Positions 10,465-19,613 of a stretch of DNA of 64,000 bases are shown piece after piece. Below the pieces are notes generated by a model, which searched no databases, was not told the DNA's origin, and worked only from the letters and a program-made list of their open reading frames with translations. The stretch is from Vibrio sp. Isolate34 (GTDB lineage: Bacteria; Pseudomonadota; Gammaproteobacteria; Enterobacterales; Vibrionaceae): assembly GCF_022397915.1 (NCBI RefSeq), contig NZ_JAKEUO010000001.1, forward strand, positions 1 to 64,000, in the 5' to 3' direction. Within the stretch, counting starts at the first letter, position 1. Each line of letters opens with the position of its first letter. Both the position numbers and the translations under genes were made by a program.

Positions 10465-11034
10465 ATGACAGAACAAGAGTTTTTCACCGTTCACCACAGC
10501 CTTACCGCTAATATAGAACCAATGGAAAGTAACTTCACTTTGCCTTCTCAAATTCAGTTCGAATCCGAGATCCCTGCCCCTTTCGTTGTGGCGAGTGAAT
10601 TTAGCCAATTGGACCTGTTAGCCGACAGTGCTCGCGCTGAACTGAAAAACAGCGACTTGAAGAATGTCACCAGTTTATTGGATGCACAGAACTCTAAATT
10701 AAACCTGTTGTTGAGCTTTATGTTATCGCAGCAAGATGAAGAGAAGTTTCGTACTCACACCTACTCTTTCGGTGCGAGTCAATTTTCCTGTTTTTCAAAA
10801 ACAGATATCGAAGCGGGACGTTTGGTAAAAGCTAAACTGTTCCTAGAACACCCTGCCGCGGCCATTTACTGCTACGCGGAAGTGTTTGCAAGCCAACCTA
10901 AAGATTCAGGTTTCGAAATCAACTTCAAATACGCTCATCTTCGCGACACCGACCAAGATCTGCTAATCAAAGCGGCACTTCATCAACAACAGAAACTTTT
11001 GCGTCAACGCTCTCTAGAACGAGATAACAAGTAA
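10465..11034 (+). CDS. plzB: PilZ-domain protein (PlzB-like)
   Basis: A 189-residue protein whose second half resembles PilZ domains, the c-di-GMP receptor fold. Its place between lolC and mfd is where I recall V. cholerae plzB lying. I do not see the canonical RxxxR and (D/N)xSxxG ligand motifs: the corresponding stretch reads RTHTYSFGASQFSCFSKTDI. It may therefore not bind c-di-GMP in the usual way. The ribosome site AAGGA lies about 8 bp before the ATG. Six bases separate its stop codon from mfd, suggesting co-transcription with the repair helicase. The symbol rests on synteny and memory. Confidence 0.75.
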   Translation: MTEQEFFTVHHSLTANIEPMESNFTLPSQIQFESEIPAPFVVASEFSQLDLLADSARAELKNSDLKNVTSLLDAQNSKLNLLLSFMLSQQDEEKFRTHTYSFGASQFSCFSKTDIEAGRLVKAKLFLEHPAAAIYCYAEVFASQPKDSGFEINFKYAHLRDTDQDLLIKAALHQQQKLLRQRSLERDNK

Positions 11035-11040
11035 ATTAAC

Positions 11041-14000
11041 ATGACCAAACAATCTATTTTTACACTACCTACACTCAAAGGAGCCGGTGACAAAAAGCAC
11101 ATCGGTAACCTAGTCGGTTCGTCTCTCGCTCTAGCCATCGCGAAACTCGCAGAGCAGCACAACAGCCATACAGTACTTGCAGTGCCAGACCCACAAGTCG
11201 CACTTAAGCTGCAATCTGAAATTGAACAGTTTACGGCACATGAAGTCGCACTATTCCCAGACTGGGAAACACTGCCTTACGACAGCTTTTCTCCACACCA
11301 AGAGATCATCTCAGATCGTATCGCTCGCCTTTATGCCTTACCGACATTAAAAGACGGCATTACGATCGTACCGATCAGCACGCTACTTCAGCGTCAATCA
11401 CCGCGTGACTTCTTGCTGCAACACACCCTAATGGTGAAAACGGGCGATCTCTACTCGCTTGAGAAGCTGCGCCTGCAACTCGAAAAGTCGGGCTATCGTT
11501 ACGTTGACCAAGTGTTTGGCCCGGGTGAATACGCAAGTCGTGGTTCGATTCTCGATCTGTTCCCGATGGGCAGCAAAGACCCGTATCGTATCGACTTCTT
11601 CGATGATGAGATCGATACCATTCGTACCTTCGATCCTGAAAACCAACGTTCTATCGAAGACATCTCTGAGATCCGCCTGTTACCTGCTCACGAATTCCCA
11701 ACCTCGGAAACGGCAATTGAAGATTTCCGTATTCGTTGGCGCCAACAGTTTGATGCCCGCCGCGAACCAGAATCGGTTTATATGCAGGTATCTAAAGGCA
11801 CATGGCCGGCTGGTATTGAGTATTGGCAGCCGCTGTTCTTCGATCACACAGAAACGCTTTTTGACTATGTTGCCGATGAAGCGCAACTCTTGGTTCTTGG
11901 TGACGTAGAAACCGCTGTTGATTCATTCCTTGCTGATGTCGCTCACCGATACGAGCAACGTGGCGTTGATCCACTACGACCACTACTGACACCTGAACAA
12001 CTTTGGTTGAAAAAAGACGAGCTCTTCGCTCACTTCAAACAGAAGCCACAGGTCAGCTTAAGCCTAGATTCGATTGAAGAGAAAGCAGGCCGCACTAACT
12101 TACCTGTAGTGTCATTGCCTGATCTTAGCGTTCAGCATCAAAATAAAGAGCCGTTAGCTAACCTAAGAAAGTTCACAGAGGCCTTCGATGGCAAAGTGGT
12201 ATTTTCGGTTGAATCAGAAGGTCGCCGTGAAGCACTGAGTGAACTGCTTCGTGGTATTAAAGTAAGACCAAGCGAAGTTGAAAACCTCGATGGCGCAATT
12301 AAAGCAAAGGACAAGTTCAGCCTCATCCTTGGCTCTGCTGAACACGGTTTTATCCATGAAGAGCAAAACATCGCGCTTATCTGTGAAAGCGACTTACTTG
12401 GCGATCGTGTTGTTCAGCGTCGTAAGAAAGATAAGAAAAGTGTTAACAGCGACACTGTAATTCGTCACCTTGCTGAGCTTAAACCGGGTCAGCCTGTTGT
12501 TCACATTGACCACGGTATTGGTCGCTACATCGGTCTGCAGACTCTCGAAGCCGGTGGCATGAAAACCGAATACGTAACCCTTGAGTATCAAAACGATGCC
12601 AAGTTGTACGTGCCTGTTGCTTCTTTGAATCTCATCGGACGCTACTCTGGCGGCGCTGAAGATTCTGCACCACTGCATAAGCTCGGTGGCGAAGCATGGC
12701 AAAAAGCACGTAAGCGTGCCGCTGAAAAAGTCCGTGATGTGGCTGCAGAATTACTTGATGTTTACGCCAAGCGTGAGCTGAAACCGGGCTACAAATTTGT
12801 ATTGGATCGCGGTCAATACGCAACCTTCAAATCTGGCTTCCCGTTTGAAGAAACCGATGACCAAGCGATGGCAATCAATGCGGTTATGTCTGACATGTGC
12901 CAAGCAAAAGCCATGGACCGCCTAGTGTGTGGTGATGTTGGTTTTGGTAAGACAGAAGTGGCGATGCGCGCAGCGTTTGTGTGTACGGATAACAGCAAAC
13001 AAGTGGCGGTTTTAGTTCCGACGACCCTACTTGCTCAGCAACACTTCGAAAACTTCCGTGACCGTTTCGCTAACTTGCCGATTCGTGTCGAAGTTCTGTC
13101 TCGATTCAAATCAGCCAAAGAACAGAAATTAATCATGCAAGATGTCGCCGACGGTAAGGTCGATATCTTGGTGGGTACTCACAAGCTACTGTCGAGCGAT
13201 ATCAAGTTCAAAGACCTTGGCTTGTTGGTTGTCGATGAAGAACACCGCTTTGGTGTACGTCAGAAAGAGAAAGTGAAAGCGATGCGTGCAGATGTCGACA
13301 TCTTAACGTTAACCGCAACGCCTATTCCACGAACGCTAAATATGGCGATGAGTGGTATGCGTGACCTTTCGATCATCGCAACGCCCCCTGCACGACGTTT
13401 AGCAATCAAAACCTTTGTTCGTCAAAGTGATGATGCCGTAGTGAGAGAAGCGGTGTTGCGTGAAATCATGCGTGGTGGTCAGGTTTACTTCCTACATAAC
13501 CAAGTCGATACGATTGAGAAAACGGCTGAATCACTACAAAAACTGATTCCAGAAGCACGCGTGACGGTGGCTCATGGTCAAATGCGAGAGCGCGAACTAG
13601 AGCGCATCATGAATGACTTCTACCACCAGCGCTTTAACCTTCTGGTGTGTACAACCATCATTGAGACCGGTATCGATGTTCCAACAGCGAATACCATCTT
13701 AATGGACAGAGCCGATAACCTTGGTTTAGCACAGCTGCACCAATTACGTGGTCGTGTGGGTCGTTCTCACCACCAAGCTTATGCTTACTTGTTAACGCCA
13801 CACCCTAAAGCAATGACCAAAGATGCGATTAAGCGATTAGACGCGATTGCCTCTCTAGAAGACTTAGGCGCAGGCTTTACACTAGCAACTCACGATTTAG
13901 AGATTCGTGGTGCAGGTGAACTGTTAGGCGATGAGCAAAGTGGTCAGATTCAGTCGGTTGGCTTTACCTTGTACATGGAAATGCTTGAGCAAGCAGTAGA

Positions 14001-14502
14001 GGCATTGAAAGAAGGTCGCGAGCCTTCACTTGATGATCTATTGCGTGAGCAAACTGAGATTGAAATGCGCTTGCCGGCTCTATTGCCAGACGACTATATC
14101 CCAGACATAAACACGCGCCTATCGACCTACAAACGTATTGCGAGCGTGAGTGATACCGATGAATTGGCAGAGCTTAAAGTTGAGTTGATTGATCGCTTCG
14201 GTATTCTTCCTGATGCCACTAAGAACTTATTGTCAGTTTCTGAGCTTAAGTTAGCGGCTGCGTCTATTAAAGCGAAGAAAATTGAGGCTCACGATAAGGG
14301 CGGATTCTTAGAATTCTACCCGGATGCTGACATAAACCCGGCCTACCTTGTTAAACTGTTGCAATCTCAACCGCAAAAGTTTTCAATGGAAGGACCAACT
14401 AAGTTCAAGTTTACGATACCATTGGTCGACAGACGGAAACGAATTCAATTTGTTAGTGATTTATTGGGCGAATTCAGACAGAACTTGCTGCCTTCAGCAT
14501 AA
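11041..14502 (+). CDS. mfd: Transcription-repair coupling factor Mfd
   Basis: Mfd pushes stalled RNA polymerase off damaged template and recruits UvrA. The 1153-residue protein has the UvrB-like N-terminal domains (about 1-350), an RNA polymerase-interacting domain around 470-545 (HIDHGIGRYIGLQTLE), and a RecG-like translocase with Walker A GDVGFGKTEVAMRAAF near 630 and the DEEHRFG box near 731. QLRGRVGRSHHQAYAYLLTP is helicase motif VI, and a TRCF domain closes the protein. Length is normal. It follows the PilZ gene by 6 bp with no strong ribosome site of its own, which suggests coupling. Confidence 0.98.
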   Translation: MTKQSIFTLPTLKGAGDKKHIGNLVGSSLALAIAKLAEQHNSHTVLAVPDPQVALKLQSEIEQFTAHEVALFPDWETLPYDSFSPHQEIISDRIARLYALPTLKDGITIVPISTLLQRQSPRDFLLQHTLMVKTGDLYSLEKLRLQLEKSGYRYVDQVFGPGEYASRGSILDLFPMGSKDPYRIDFFDDEIDTIRTFDPENQRSIEDISEIRLLPAHEFPTSETAIEDFRIRWRQQFDARREPESVYMQVSKGTWPAGIEYWQPLFFDHTETLFDYVADEAQLLVLGDVETAVDSFLADVAHRYEQRGVDPLRPLLTPEQLWLKKDELFAHFKQKPQVSLSLDSIEEKAGRTNLPVVSLPDLSVQHQNKEPLANLRKFTEAFDGKVVFSVESEGRREALSELLRGIKVRPSEVENLDGAIKAKDKFSLILGSAEHGFIHEEQNIALICESDLLGDRVVQRRKKDKKSVNSDTVIRHLAELKPGQPVVHIDHGIGRYIGLQTLEAGGMKTEYVTLEYQNDAKLYVPVASLNLIGRYSGGAEDSAPLHKLGGEAWQKARKRAAEKVRDVAAELLDVYAKRELKPGYKFVLDRGQYATFKSGFPFEETDDQAMAINAVMSDMCQAKAMDRLVCGDVGFGKTEVAMRAAFVCTDNSKQVAVLVPTTLLAQQHFENFRDRFANLPIRVEVLSRFKSAKEQKLIMQDVADGKVDILVGTHKLLSSDIKFKDLGLLVVDEEHRFGVRQKEKVKAMRADVDILTLTATPIPRTLNMAMSGMRDLSIIATPPARRLAIKTFVRQSDDAVVREAVLREIMRGGQVYFLHNQVDTIEKTAESLQKLIPEARVTVAHGQMRERELERIMNDFYHQRFNLLVCTTIIETGIDVPTANTILMDRADNLGLAQLHQLRGRVGRSHHQAYAYLLTPHPKAMTKDAIKRLDAIASLEDLGAGFTLATHDLEIRGAGELLGDEQSGQIQSVGFTLYMEMLEQAVEALKEGREPSLDDLLREQTEIEMRLPALLPDDYIPDINTRLSTYKRIASVSDTDELAELKVELIDRFGILPDATKNLLSVSELKLAAASIKAKKIEAHDKGGFLEFYPDADINPAYLVKLLQSQPQKFSMEGPTKFKFTIPLVDRRKRIQFVSDLLGEFRQNLLPSA

Positions 14503-14531
14503 GACCCAATACACTTGCACATATAAATTAT

Positions 14532-14551
14532 CCAGCCGGTAGTTCGGCTGG
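14532..14551 (+). other. Hairpin just upstream of the csiV ribosome site
   Basis: The 7-bp arms CCAGCCG (14532-14538) and CGGCTGG (14545-14551) are perfectly complementary, with the loop GTAGTT. No T run follows; instead the GGAG ribosome site of csiV starts 6 bp later. It may be a weak terminator for mfd or an mRNA structure modulating csiV translation. Confidence 0.5.
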
Positions 14552-14565
14552 AAGACGGAGTAAAA

Positions 14566-15333
14566 ATGAAAAGACTGATCCCACTGCTACTATTGTTCGT
14601 CTCACTGCCAAGTTTGGCTCAGAGACAATTTGATATAGAAGTGATCATTTTTAAGCGCGCTGTTGATGCAGAAAAAGTAAACGAATCTTGGCCAAACACA
14701 CAGCCTAAGATTTCACTTGAGCGCGTTGGTTCATTTCAAGATACCCAATACCGAGCGAAGAAAGGCGTGCAAATGCTTCCTTACTCGGAATACAAGTTAA
14801 CGCCTCAGAAAGACAAGCTACGTAAACACGCAGGCTTTGAAGTTCTGATGCACACTGCTTGGCGTCAAGGTGACCAAGGTAAGAGCTCAGCACCTGTTTT
14901 TCACATTCAAGCAGGTAAAGACTTCTCTAAACAGTTTAATGCCGATGGCTCTGAGAAAGGTGCGGTTACTGCATCAAAGCCAGATGGCTTCCAAGAAGAG
15001 ACCATTGATAAGCCGCTTTACGAGTTAGATGGCAAGCTACAAATCTACGTACAGCACTACCTATATGCTGAAACAACGCTGGATTTGAAAGCGCCAAGCG
15101 TTCGTGAAGTGACTCTACAAGAACAGCAAATCGAACTAGATTCGCCAGTAAGTGGTGCAGAGAGTAATGTTCAGGTGGGTAACCTTACCGAGATCTCTCC
15201 GACCGTTGAAGTGCAAGAGTTCCTTAAGAGCTACCGTATGGACCAAAAACGTCGCATGCGCAGTACAGAAACTCACTACCTAGACCACCCGCTTCTTGGC
15301 ATAGTGATTCAAGTACGTCGCGTCGCTCAATAA
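14566..15333 (+). CDS. csiV: Peptidoglycan-binding periplasmic protein CsiV
   Basis: CsiV was described in V. cholerae as a periplasmic peptidoglycan-binding protein needed, with LpoA, for activity of the synthase PBP1A. The 255-residue protein begins with a clear signal peptide (MKRLIPLLLLFVSLPSLAQ) and continues with the FDIEVIIFKR start of the domain. It ends in the conserved RRMRSTETHYLDHPLLGIVI block. GGAG lies 5 bp before the ATG. It follows mfd by 63 bp and is closed by a terminator at 15425-15449. The link to a lipoprotein LpoB-like gene at 19614 is only one of proximity. Confidence 0.88.
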   Translation: MKRLIPLLLLFVSLPSLAQRQFDIEVIIFKRAVDAEKVNESWPNTQPKISLERVGSFQDTQYRAKKGVQMLPYSEYKLTPQKDKLRKHAGFEVLMHTAWRQGDQGKSSAPVFHIQAGKDFSKQFNADGSEKGAVTASKPDGFQEETIDKPLYELDGKLQIYVQHYLYAETTLDLKAPSVREVTLQEQQIELDSPVSGAESNVQVGNLTEISPTVEVQEFLKSYRMDQKRRMRSTETHYLDHPLLGIVIQVRRVAQ

Positions 15334-15424
15334 ACCACGTACGCAGTCTTCAGCTAGCAACTCAACTATTCTTATAGAGAGTGGAACTTGATATAAAGAA
15401 TTGAAGTTGTATTAAGCATTGAAT

Positions 15425-15450
15425 ACGCCCTCCATTGTGAGGGCGTTTTA
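15425..15450 (+). terminator. Terminator after csiV
   Basis: Arms ACGCCCTC and GAGGGCGT pair perfectly around a 6-base loop and are followed by TTTA. It lies 92 bp after the csiV stop. Confidence 0.75.
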
Positions 15451-15480
15451 TTAGCCATTACACGTTATTTGGTGCGTCCT

Positions 15481-16026
15481 ATGAGCCCAGACTTTCAGAT
15501 CAATACACAGAATCTAAGCCTCAAAATCATTGAAGCCTCAGATGCTCAAGAGTTTGCTCATCTGATCAAATCTTCACCGAGTTTATTGCCTTGGGTAGAC
15601 TGGTGTCATGATGAGTTTTCTATCGTGGAAGCCGAAAAATTCATTCTGGCAACTCGCCTGAACTGGGTCAAAGCCGATGCGTTTGGTTTTGGCATTTTTG
15701 AGCGAAAAACCGATAAGCTGGTCGGAATGGTGGCAATCAATGAGCTTTACCACACCTTTAATATGGCGAGTTTAGGTTATTGGGTCGGTGACGAGTTTCA
15801 AAGGAGAGGTATTGCCAAAGAAGCGATGCTAACCTTGTTTGAGTTCTGCTTTGCTCAGCTTAAGCTAACGCGCTTAGAGATCGTTTGTGATATCGAAAAT
15901 CTACCCAGCCAAAAGCTGATAGAGAAGTGCGGTGCAGATCGAGAAACCATTGCCAAGAATCGATTTCTGTTTAACGGAAAACCGAAAGATGGCGTCGTTT
16001 ACTCGGTATTACCGCCAACGGCTTAA
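15481..16026 (+). CDS. GNAT N-acetyltransferase, RimJ/RimL type
   Basis: An acetyltransferase of the GNAT fold related to RimL, the enzyme that acetylates the N-terminus of ribosomal protein L12. Visible features are the hydrophobic SLLPWVDWCHDEFS start region, the GYWVGDEFQRRGIAKEA acetyl-CoA loop (V/I-x-x-x-Q-x-x-G-x-A), and the late LEIVCDIENLPSQKLIEKCG helix typical of RimL-like proteins. I chose ATG 15481; in-frame GTG 15472 and TTG 15469 would add three or four residues and no ribosome site is obvious for any. The substrate cannot be told from sequence. Confidence 0.87.
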   Translation: MSPDFQINTQNLSLKIIEASDAQEFAHLIKSSPSLLPWVDWCHDEFSIVEAEKFILATRLNWVKADAFGFGIFERKTDKLVGMVAINELYHTFNMASLGYWVGDEFQRRGIAKEAMLTLFEFCFAQLKLTRLEIVCDIENLPSQKLIEKCGADRETIAKNRFLFNGKPKDGVVYSVLPPTA

Positions 16027-16091
16027 CCGTTACAACTCAGTGATAAGCGTAAATGTCACTTAACCGGGTAAATGCCACTAAATTGGCACGA

Positions 16092-16126
16092 TCAAAAAAG
16101 AGCTCCGAAGAGCTCTTTTTTATTAT
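16092..16126. terminator. Bidirectional terminator between GNAT gene and ndh
   Basis: Stem GAGCTC / GAGCTC, extended by A6 on the left and T6 on the right, with loop CGAA. It serves both converging genes. Confidence 0.85.
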
Positions 16127-16157
16127 TAACTTGAAGCTATTTATCAGGCTTAGCTGA

Positions 16158-17447
16158 TTAGTGAAGCTTTAGGTTTGGACGAAGTACACGGTTAATACGA
16201 CCAACCAACATCATCAATGATGTTTTGATCAAACCGTGAAGCGCCATCTGGTGCATGCGGTACAAAGAGATGTAAACCACACGAGCAATACGACCCTCAA
16301 CCATCATCGAACCTTTAGTCAGGTTACCCATCAAGCTACCTACCGTAGAGAAACGGCTTAGTGAAACCAGTGAGCCTTTATCTTTGTAGATGTAGTCTTT
16401 CAGGTCACGACCGTTCAGCTTAGCAATGATGTTACTGAATGCGCAGCTTGCCATTTGGTGAGCCGCTTGTGCGCGTGGTGGAACGAATGAACCATCCGCT
16501 TGTGTACATTGTGCCAAGTCACCGATAGCAAAGATGTTGTCATCCAGTGTCGTTTGCAGCGTGTTTTTCACAACCAGTTGGTTAATACGGTTAGTCTCAA
16601 GACCACCGATATCTTTCATGAAATCTGGTGCTTTAATACCAGCCGCCCATACCATGATTTGTGCAGGGATCTTGTCGCCGTCTTTGGTTGTTAGGCCATC
16701 AGCATCAGCTTGCGTCACCATAGTATTCGTACGAACGTTCACACCAAGCTTAGTTAGCTCAGAGTGTGCTGCGCTTGAAATACGAGGAGGAAGAGCAGGA
16801 AGAATACGCTCACCCGCTTCCACTAGGTTCACGTTCAGCTTGCTTGAATCTAGATCACCGAAACCGTAAGTACGAAGCTCTTTTACTGCATTGTGAAGCT
16901 CAGCAGAAAGCTCAACACCCGTTGCACCCGCACCAACAATCGCGATGTCTACCGTACCTTGACCGTTCTTAGCGTGAAGCTTTAAGAACTGGTTGTTCAT
17001 TTCAGTACGGAAACGGTGCGCCTGTTCTGGGCTATCAAGGAAAATACAGTTGTCGCGAACACCTGGAGTGTTGAAGTCGTTCGACGTTGAACCTAGTGCC
17101 ATAACAAGAATGTCGTATTCAAGTTCACGACTTGGCATCAACAGTTCACCATGCTCATCTTTCAGCTCGCTCAGTGCAATCACTTTACGTTCACGATCGA
17201 TGTCGTTCAGGCTGCCCATTTGGAAGTCGAAGTAATGATTTTTTGCATGTGCGCGGTAGCTTAATGCATCAACACCTTCATCCAGTGAGCCCGTTGCTAC
17301 TTCATGAAGTAATGGTTTCCATAGGTGGCTTGCTTTACGGTCTACCAGAGTGATCTGGGCACGCTTCTTACGACCTAAAGTTCGGCCTAGCTTAGTTGCT
17401 AGCTCTAAACCACCAGCACCGCCGCCTACTACGATAATTTTTGTCAC
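16158..17447 (-). CDS. ndh: NADH:quinone oxidoreductase type II (non-proton-pumping)
   Basis: Ndh passes electrons from NADH to quinone at the inner-membrane surface without pumping protons. The 429-residue protein shows an FAD-binding Rossmann motif at residues 8-20 ([14 protein letters not shown]), an NAD-binding motif near 170 ([13 protein letters not shown]), and AIGDLAQC, the FAD-contacting GD motif. The C-terminal amphipathic helices attach it to the membrane. Its gene follows ycfP, as in E. coli, after a 509-bp spacer holding an FNR-like site (17713-17726). E. coli ndh is FNR-repressed, so anaerobic repression here is a reasonable inference. Confidence 0.96.
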   Translation of the reverse strand: MTKIIVVGGGAGGLELATKLGRTLGRKKRAQITLVDRKASHLWKPLLHEVATGSLDEGVDALSYRAHAKNHYFDFQMGSLNDIDRERKVIALSELKDEHGELLMPSRELEYDILVMALGSTSNDFNTPGVRDNCIFLDSPEQAHRFRTEMNNQFLKLHAKNGQGTVDIAIVGAGATGVELSAELHNAVKELRTYGFGDLDSSKLNVNLVEAGERILPALPPRISSAAHSELTKLGVNVRTNTMVTQADADGLTTKDGDKIPAQIMVWAAGIKAPDFMKDIGGLETNRINQLVVKNTLQTTLDDNIFAIGDLAQCTQADGSFVPPRAQAAHQMASCAFSNIIAKLNGRDLKDYIYKDKGSLVSLSRFSTVGSLMGNLTKGSMMVEGRIARVVYISLYRMHQMALHGLIKTSLMMLVGRINRVLRPNLKLH

Positions 17448-17712
17448 AATGACAATCCTCTACAAAATGAATAAATGGGGTTCGGTCCGATTGCTCCAAC
17501 CGATAAATTCTATGTATCTACTCGGCCTTGTTGATAAGGCTGTGACATATTGGATAACCGCGGAAAAGAATAACGACAGCTCACCGAGTAGTTAGAGGGA
17601 TTACAAACAACAAACATTCGTTTGTCGCTCTGCTCACATGGATAAAAAAGGCGTCTACCTGAGAGATAGAACGCAAATTATGGGCAAGCTTTTCACTCGC
17701 TCTCAATTTTTT

Positions 17713-17726
17713 TTGATATTTGTCAA
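17713..17726 (-). promoter_or_regulatory. FNR-like operator upstream of ndh
   Basis: TTGAT-ATTT-GTCAA differs from the FNR consensus TTGAT-N4-ATCAA at a single position. It lies about 265 bp upstream of the ndh start codon, further than a simple promoter-occlusion site, so the promoter would also have to be distal. Confidence 0.55.
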
Positions 17727-17908
17727 AATATTTTGCTTGGGAACATTATATATAGCAAAAAGATGACCGCAACAAAAATCCTTGCCCGCAATGAGGATTC
17801 GCGGCTAATTAGTTAACGTTTGCGCAAACTTATCTATAAATGCACAAACTGAGCAATAAAACATATATAACTGTTTTATCAATACCTAACCCCAAGATTC
17901 AGATGTGA

Positions 17909-17936
17909 AAAAACAGCACCCAAATGAGCACTGCTT
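17909..17936 (-). terminator. Probable terminator after ycfP
   Basis: On the minus strand an 8-bp stem (three wobble pairs) with loop ATTT is followed by T6. It lies about 20 bp downstream of the ycfP stop codon. Confidence 0.5.
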
Positions 17937-17956
17937 TTATAAAATAATCGGAGTGG

Positions 17957-18496
17957 TTAGGCGTTCTTAAACGCTTTAATTGCCTGAAGGTGCTGAGAGA
18001 TCTTTTTGAATTTATGACTCTCTTTCTCGTCCCAGATGACATCGTAGTAATCTTCGAGCGCAGCGGCTGTTTTGCTATTGTCGTGAATTTCATCTTCACG
18101 AGAAAGTACCACTAAACAGCGACCTTTGTTCTTCATACGATACTGAGCGACACACTTAGTAGCGATGTCTTCGTACTCTTCTGGACGGTCAATGCGACCC
18201 ACCATGTTGTTCTCAGGGTGCAGATTCGGGTTGAAGACCACCTGCTTAATACCACATAAGAAACCAATACGCTCAGACCAAAAACCACCTAAACCAACAC
18301 CACAAATGATTGGATGCGGATCATCGGATTGTTCTATCACTTTATGCACTTCTTTTAGCAAATGCTGCATATCGTGTTTTGGATGCAAAGTACTGTAGTT
18401 AATGAAACGAACGTCATCATCAATGAATTGCAACTGCAGTATTTTTTCGTGATTGCCCGGGCTTGTTGAGTCGAAGCCATGTAGATAGATAATCAT
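17957..18496 (-). CDS. ycfP: YcfP/YqiA-family alpha/beta-hydrolase-fold protein
   Basis: A 179-residue protein nearly collinear with E. coli YcfP (UPF0227): [20 protein letters not shown] at the start and [17 protein letters not shown] at the end. It has the alpha/beta-hydrolase fold pattern, but the elbow that normally holds the serine nucleophile (GxSxG) reads GVGLGG, as in E. coli YcfP, so classical esterase chemistry is unlikely. SREDE and ESHKF could supply the acid and histidine positions. Gene order thiK-ycfP-ndh matches E. coli apart from the absence of nagZ here. Confidence 0.9.
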   Translation of the reverse strand: MIIYLHGFDSTSPGNHEKILQLQFIDDDVRFINYSTLHPKHDMQHLLKEVHKVIEQSDDPHPIICGVGLGGFWSERIGFLCGIKQVVFNPNLHPENNMVGRIDRPEEYEDIATKCVAQYRMKNKGRCLVVLSREDEIHDNSKTAAALEDYYDVIWDEKESHKFKKISQHLQAIKAFKNA

Positions 18497-18604
18497 TGTA
18501 CCTCCCCCGTTGAATATTGGTACGTTCTGATCAATCTAACACGAAAAACAAGGTTTTAAAGGGAAGACCACCGAAATTATATTTTTCACTTCCTAAACGT
18601 GATC

Positions 18605-19459
18605 CTAGCTACATAAAGTGTGACTTAGAGCCTCTGCTTCTCGCAGGTAACTTTCATCACCCCATAGCTGATGAGCGAGCAAATACCATAACATCGCCAT
18701 CATTTGACTTCTTGGTAACCATGCTTCTACACCATCAAGCCAAGGCTGAACATCATGAATGTCTCGCAATTGACAATACTTGTTAACCGCTTCCGAAACT
18801 GGCACACCTGCAACCGCAATGGTTAAGGTTAGATCAAGCCTAGGGTCGGCTAGCGCTGCGTATTCCCAATCAATAATCTTAATCTCATCGCTGCTTCTCA
18901 CTAGGTTGTAACCACCTAAATCAAAATGGCACAAAGATAGGTCAACGCTTGGAATACTTGGAGTGGTTCGCCACTCTTGATAAATTTTGGTGCAGGTTTC
19001 CGTCTTATGAATCGCATCAAGCTGCAGCCAATAATGGTCAACTCTTGCTGTAAAGCTGAATGGTTGGAGCGGCAATCGCGCAGTGTTAACCAGATGCACT
19101 GAGATCAACGTTTTCAACAGGTCATCAATGTCTAGCCCTTCATAAAGAGTCTCACCATCAATCCATTCAACCAATAACCCTTGCTCATTCACCACCATCG
19201 GGCTTGGGCCAATACCAAGGCGCTCAATCGTCGACAGCACTTGATACTCTTCATGACGAGAGATAAAGAAGGCTTTGGTGATCGGGGTGATTGGACGCCA
19301 TACGTAGGCTGTTCCATCGGCTGAAACCAGCTTCCAACATCGATTAGTCAAACCGCCTGTCAGAGTCTGTGCCCTAACCGGTGGCTTTGAAAAGTAACCA
19401 TCAAGCGAACTCAAACTGGTATCAAGAAGCTTAGCCTCAGACCAAGAAAAAATTGCCAT
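18605..19459 (-). CDS. thiK: Thiamine kinase-like phosphotransferase
   Basis: A 284-residue kinase of the choline/aminoglycoside phosphotransferase fold. LCHFDLGGYNLVRSSDEIKI carries the catalytic HxDxxxxN loop (Asp acting as base), and IIDWEYAALADPRLDL is the metal-binding D-W-E motif. The ATP-site lobe is N-terminal (TGGLTNRCWKL). Position between lpoB and ycfP corresponds to E. coli thiK (ycfN), which phosphorylates thiamine for salvage into thiamine monophosphate. A terminator separates it from lpoB upstream. Substrate is inferred from synteny; other small alcohols are possible. Confidence 0.8.
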   Translation of the reverse strand: MAIFSWSEAKLLDTSLSSLDGYFSKPPVRAQTLTGGLTNRCWKLVSADGTAYVWRPITPITKAFFISRHEEYQVLSTIERLGIGPSPMVVNEQGLLVEWIDGETLYEGLDIDDLLKTLISVHLVNTARLPLQPFSFTARVDHYWLQLDAIHKTETCTKIYQEWRTTPSIPSVDLSLCHFDLGGYNLVRSSDEIKIIDWEYAALADPRLDLTLTIAVAGVPVSEAVNKYCQLRDIHDVQPWLDGVEAWLPRSQMMAMLWYLLAHQLWGDESYLREAEALSHTLCS

Positions 19460-19492
19460 TGCTCATTCCTTATAAACGTCTTTGTTTCCCTA

Positions 19493-19523
19493 CAAAAAAG
19501 ACACTGACCAAAAGCCAGTGTCT
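19493..19523 (-). terminator. Terminator after lpoB
   Basis: On the minus strand GACACTG and CAGTGTC pair perfectly around a 9-base loop, followed by T6. It lies about 90 bp past the lpoB stop and just before thiK, so thiK probably needs its own promoter. Confidence 0.8.
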
Positions 19524-19613
19524 CTTCATTAACAGCACATCATGTACTGCATTGGCGTGTGACCAAACTATTCACTTTCAATAGTCAGTGTCATAGTTGG
19601 CAGTTAAGCGAAA

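Larger units (their letters stand above)
17448..17956. other. Long ndh-ycfP spacer with regulatory-looking elements
   Basis: 509 bp without a supported gene. It contains the FNR-like box at 17713-17726, a perfect 12-bp palindrome GTTTGCGCAAAC at 17818-17829, AT-rich stretches around 17740-17760 and 17850-17880, and the ycfP terminator near 17909. The length and AT content suggest complex control of ndh. Confidence 0.5.

Noticed and set aside
11428..12823. Several long frames antisense or out of frame within mfd
   Set aside because: They lie wholly within the well-supported mfd gene and show no protein-family features.
17818..17829. PurR box for GTTTGCGCAAAC
   Set aside because: The PurR consensus is ACGCAAACGTTTGCGT with the arms in the opposite order; this palindrome fits a LacI-type core only loosely, so I keep it as an unassigned palindrome.
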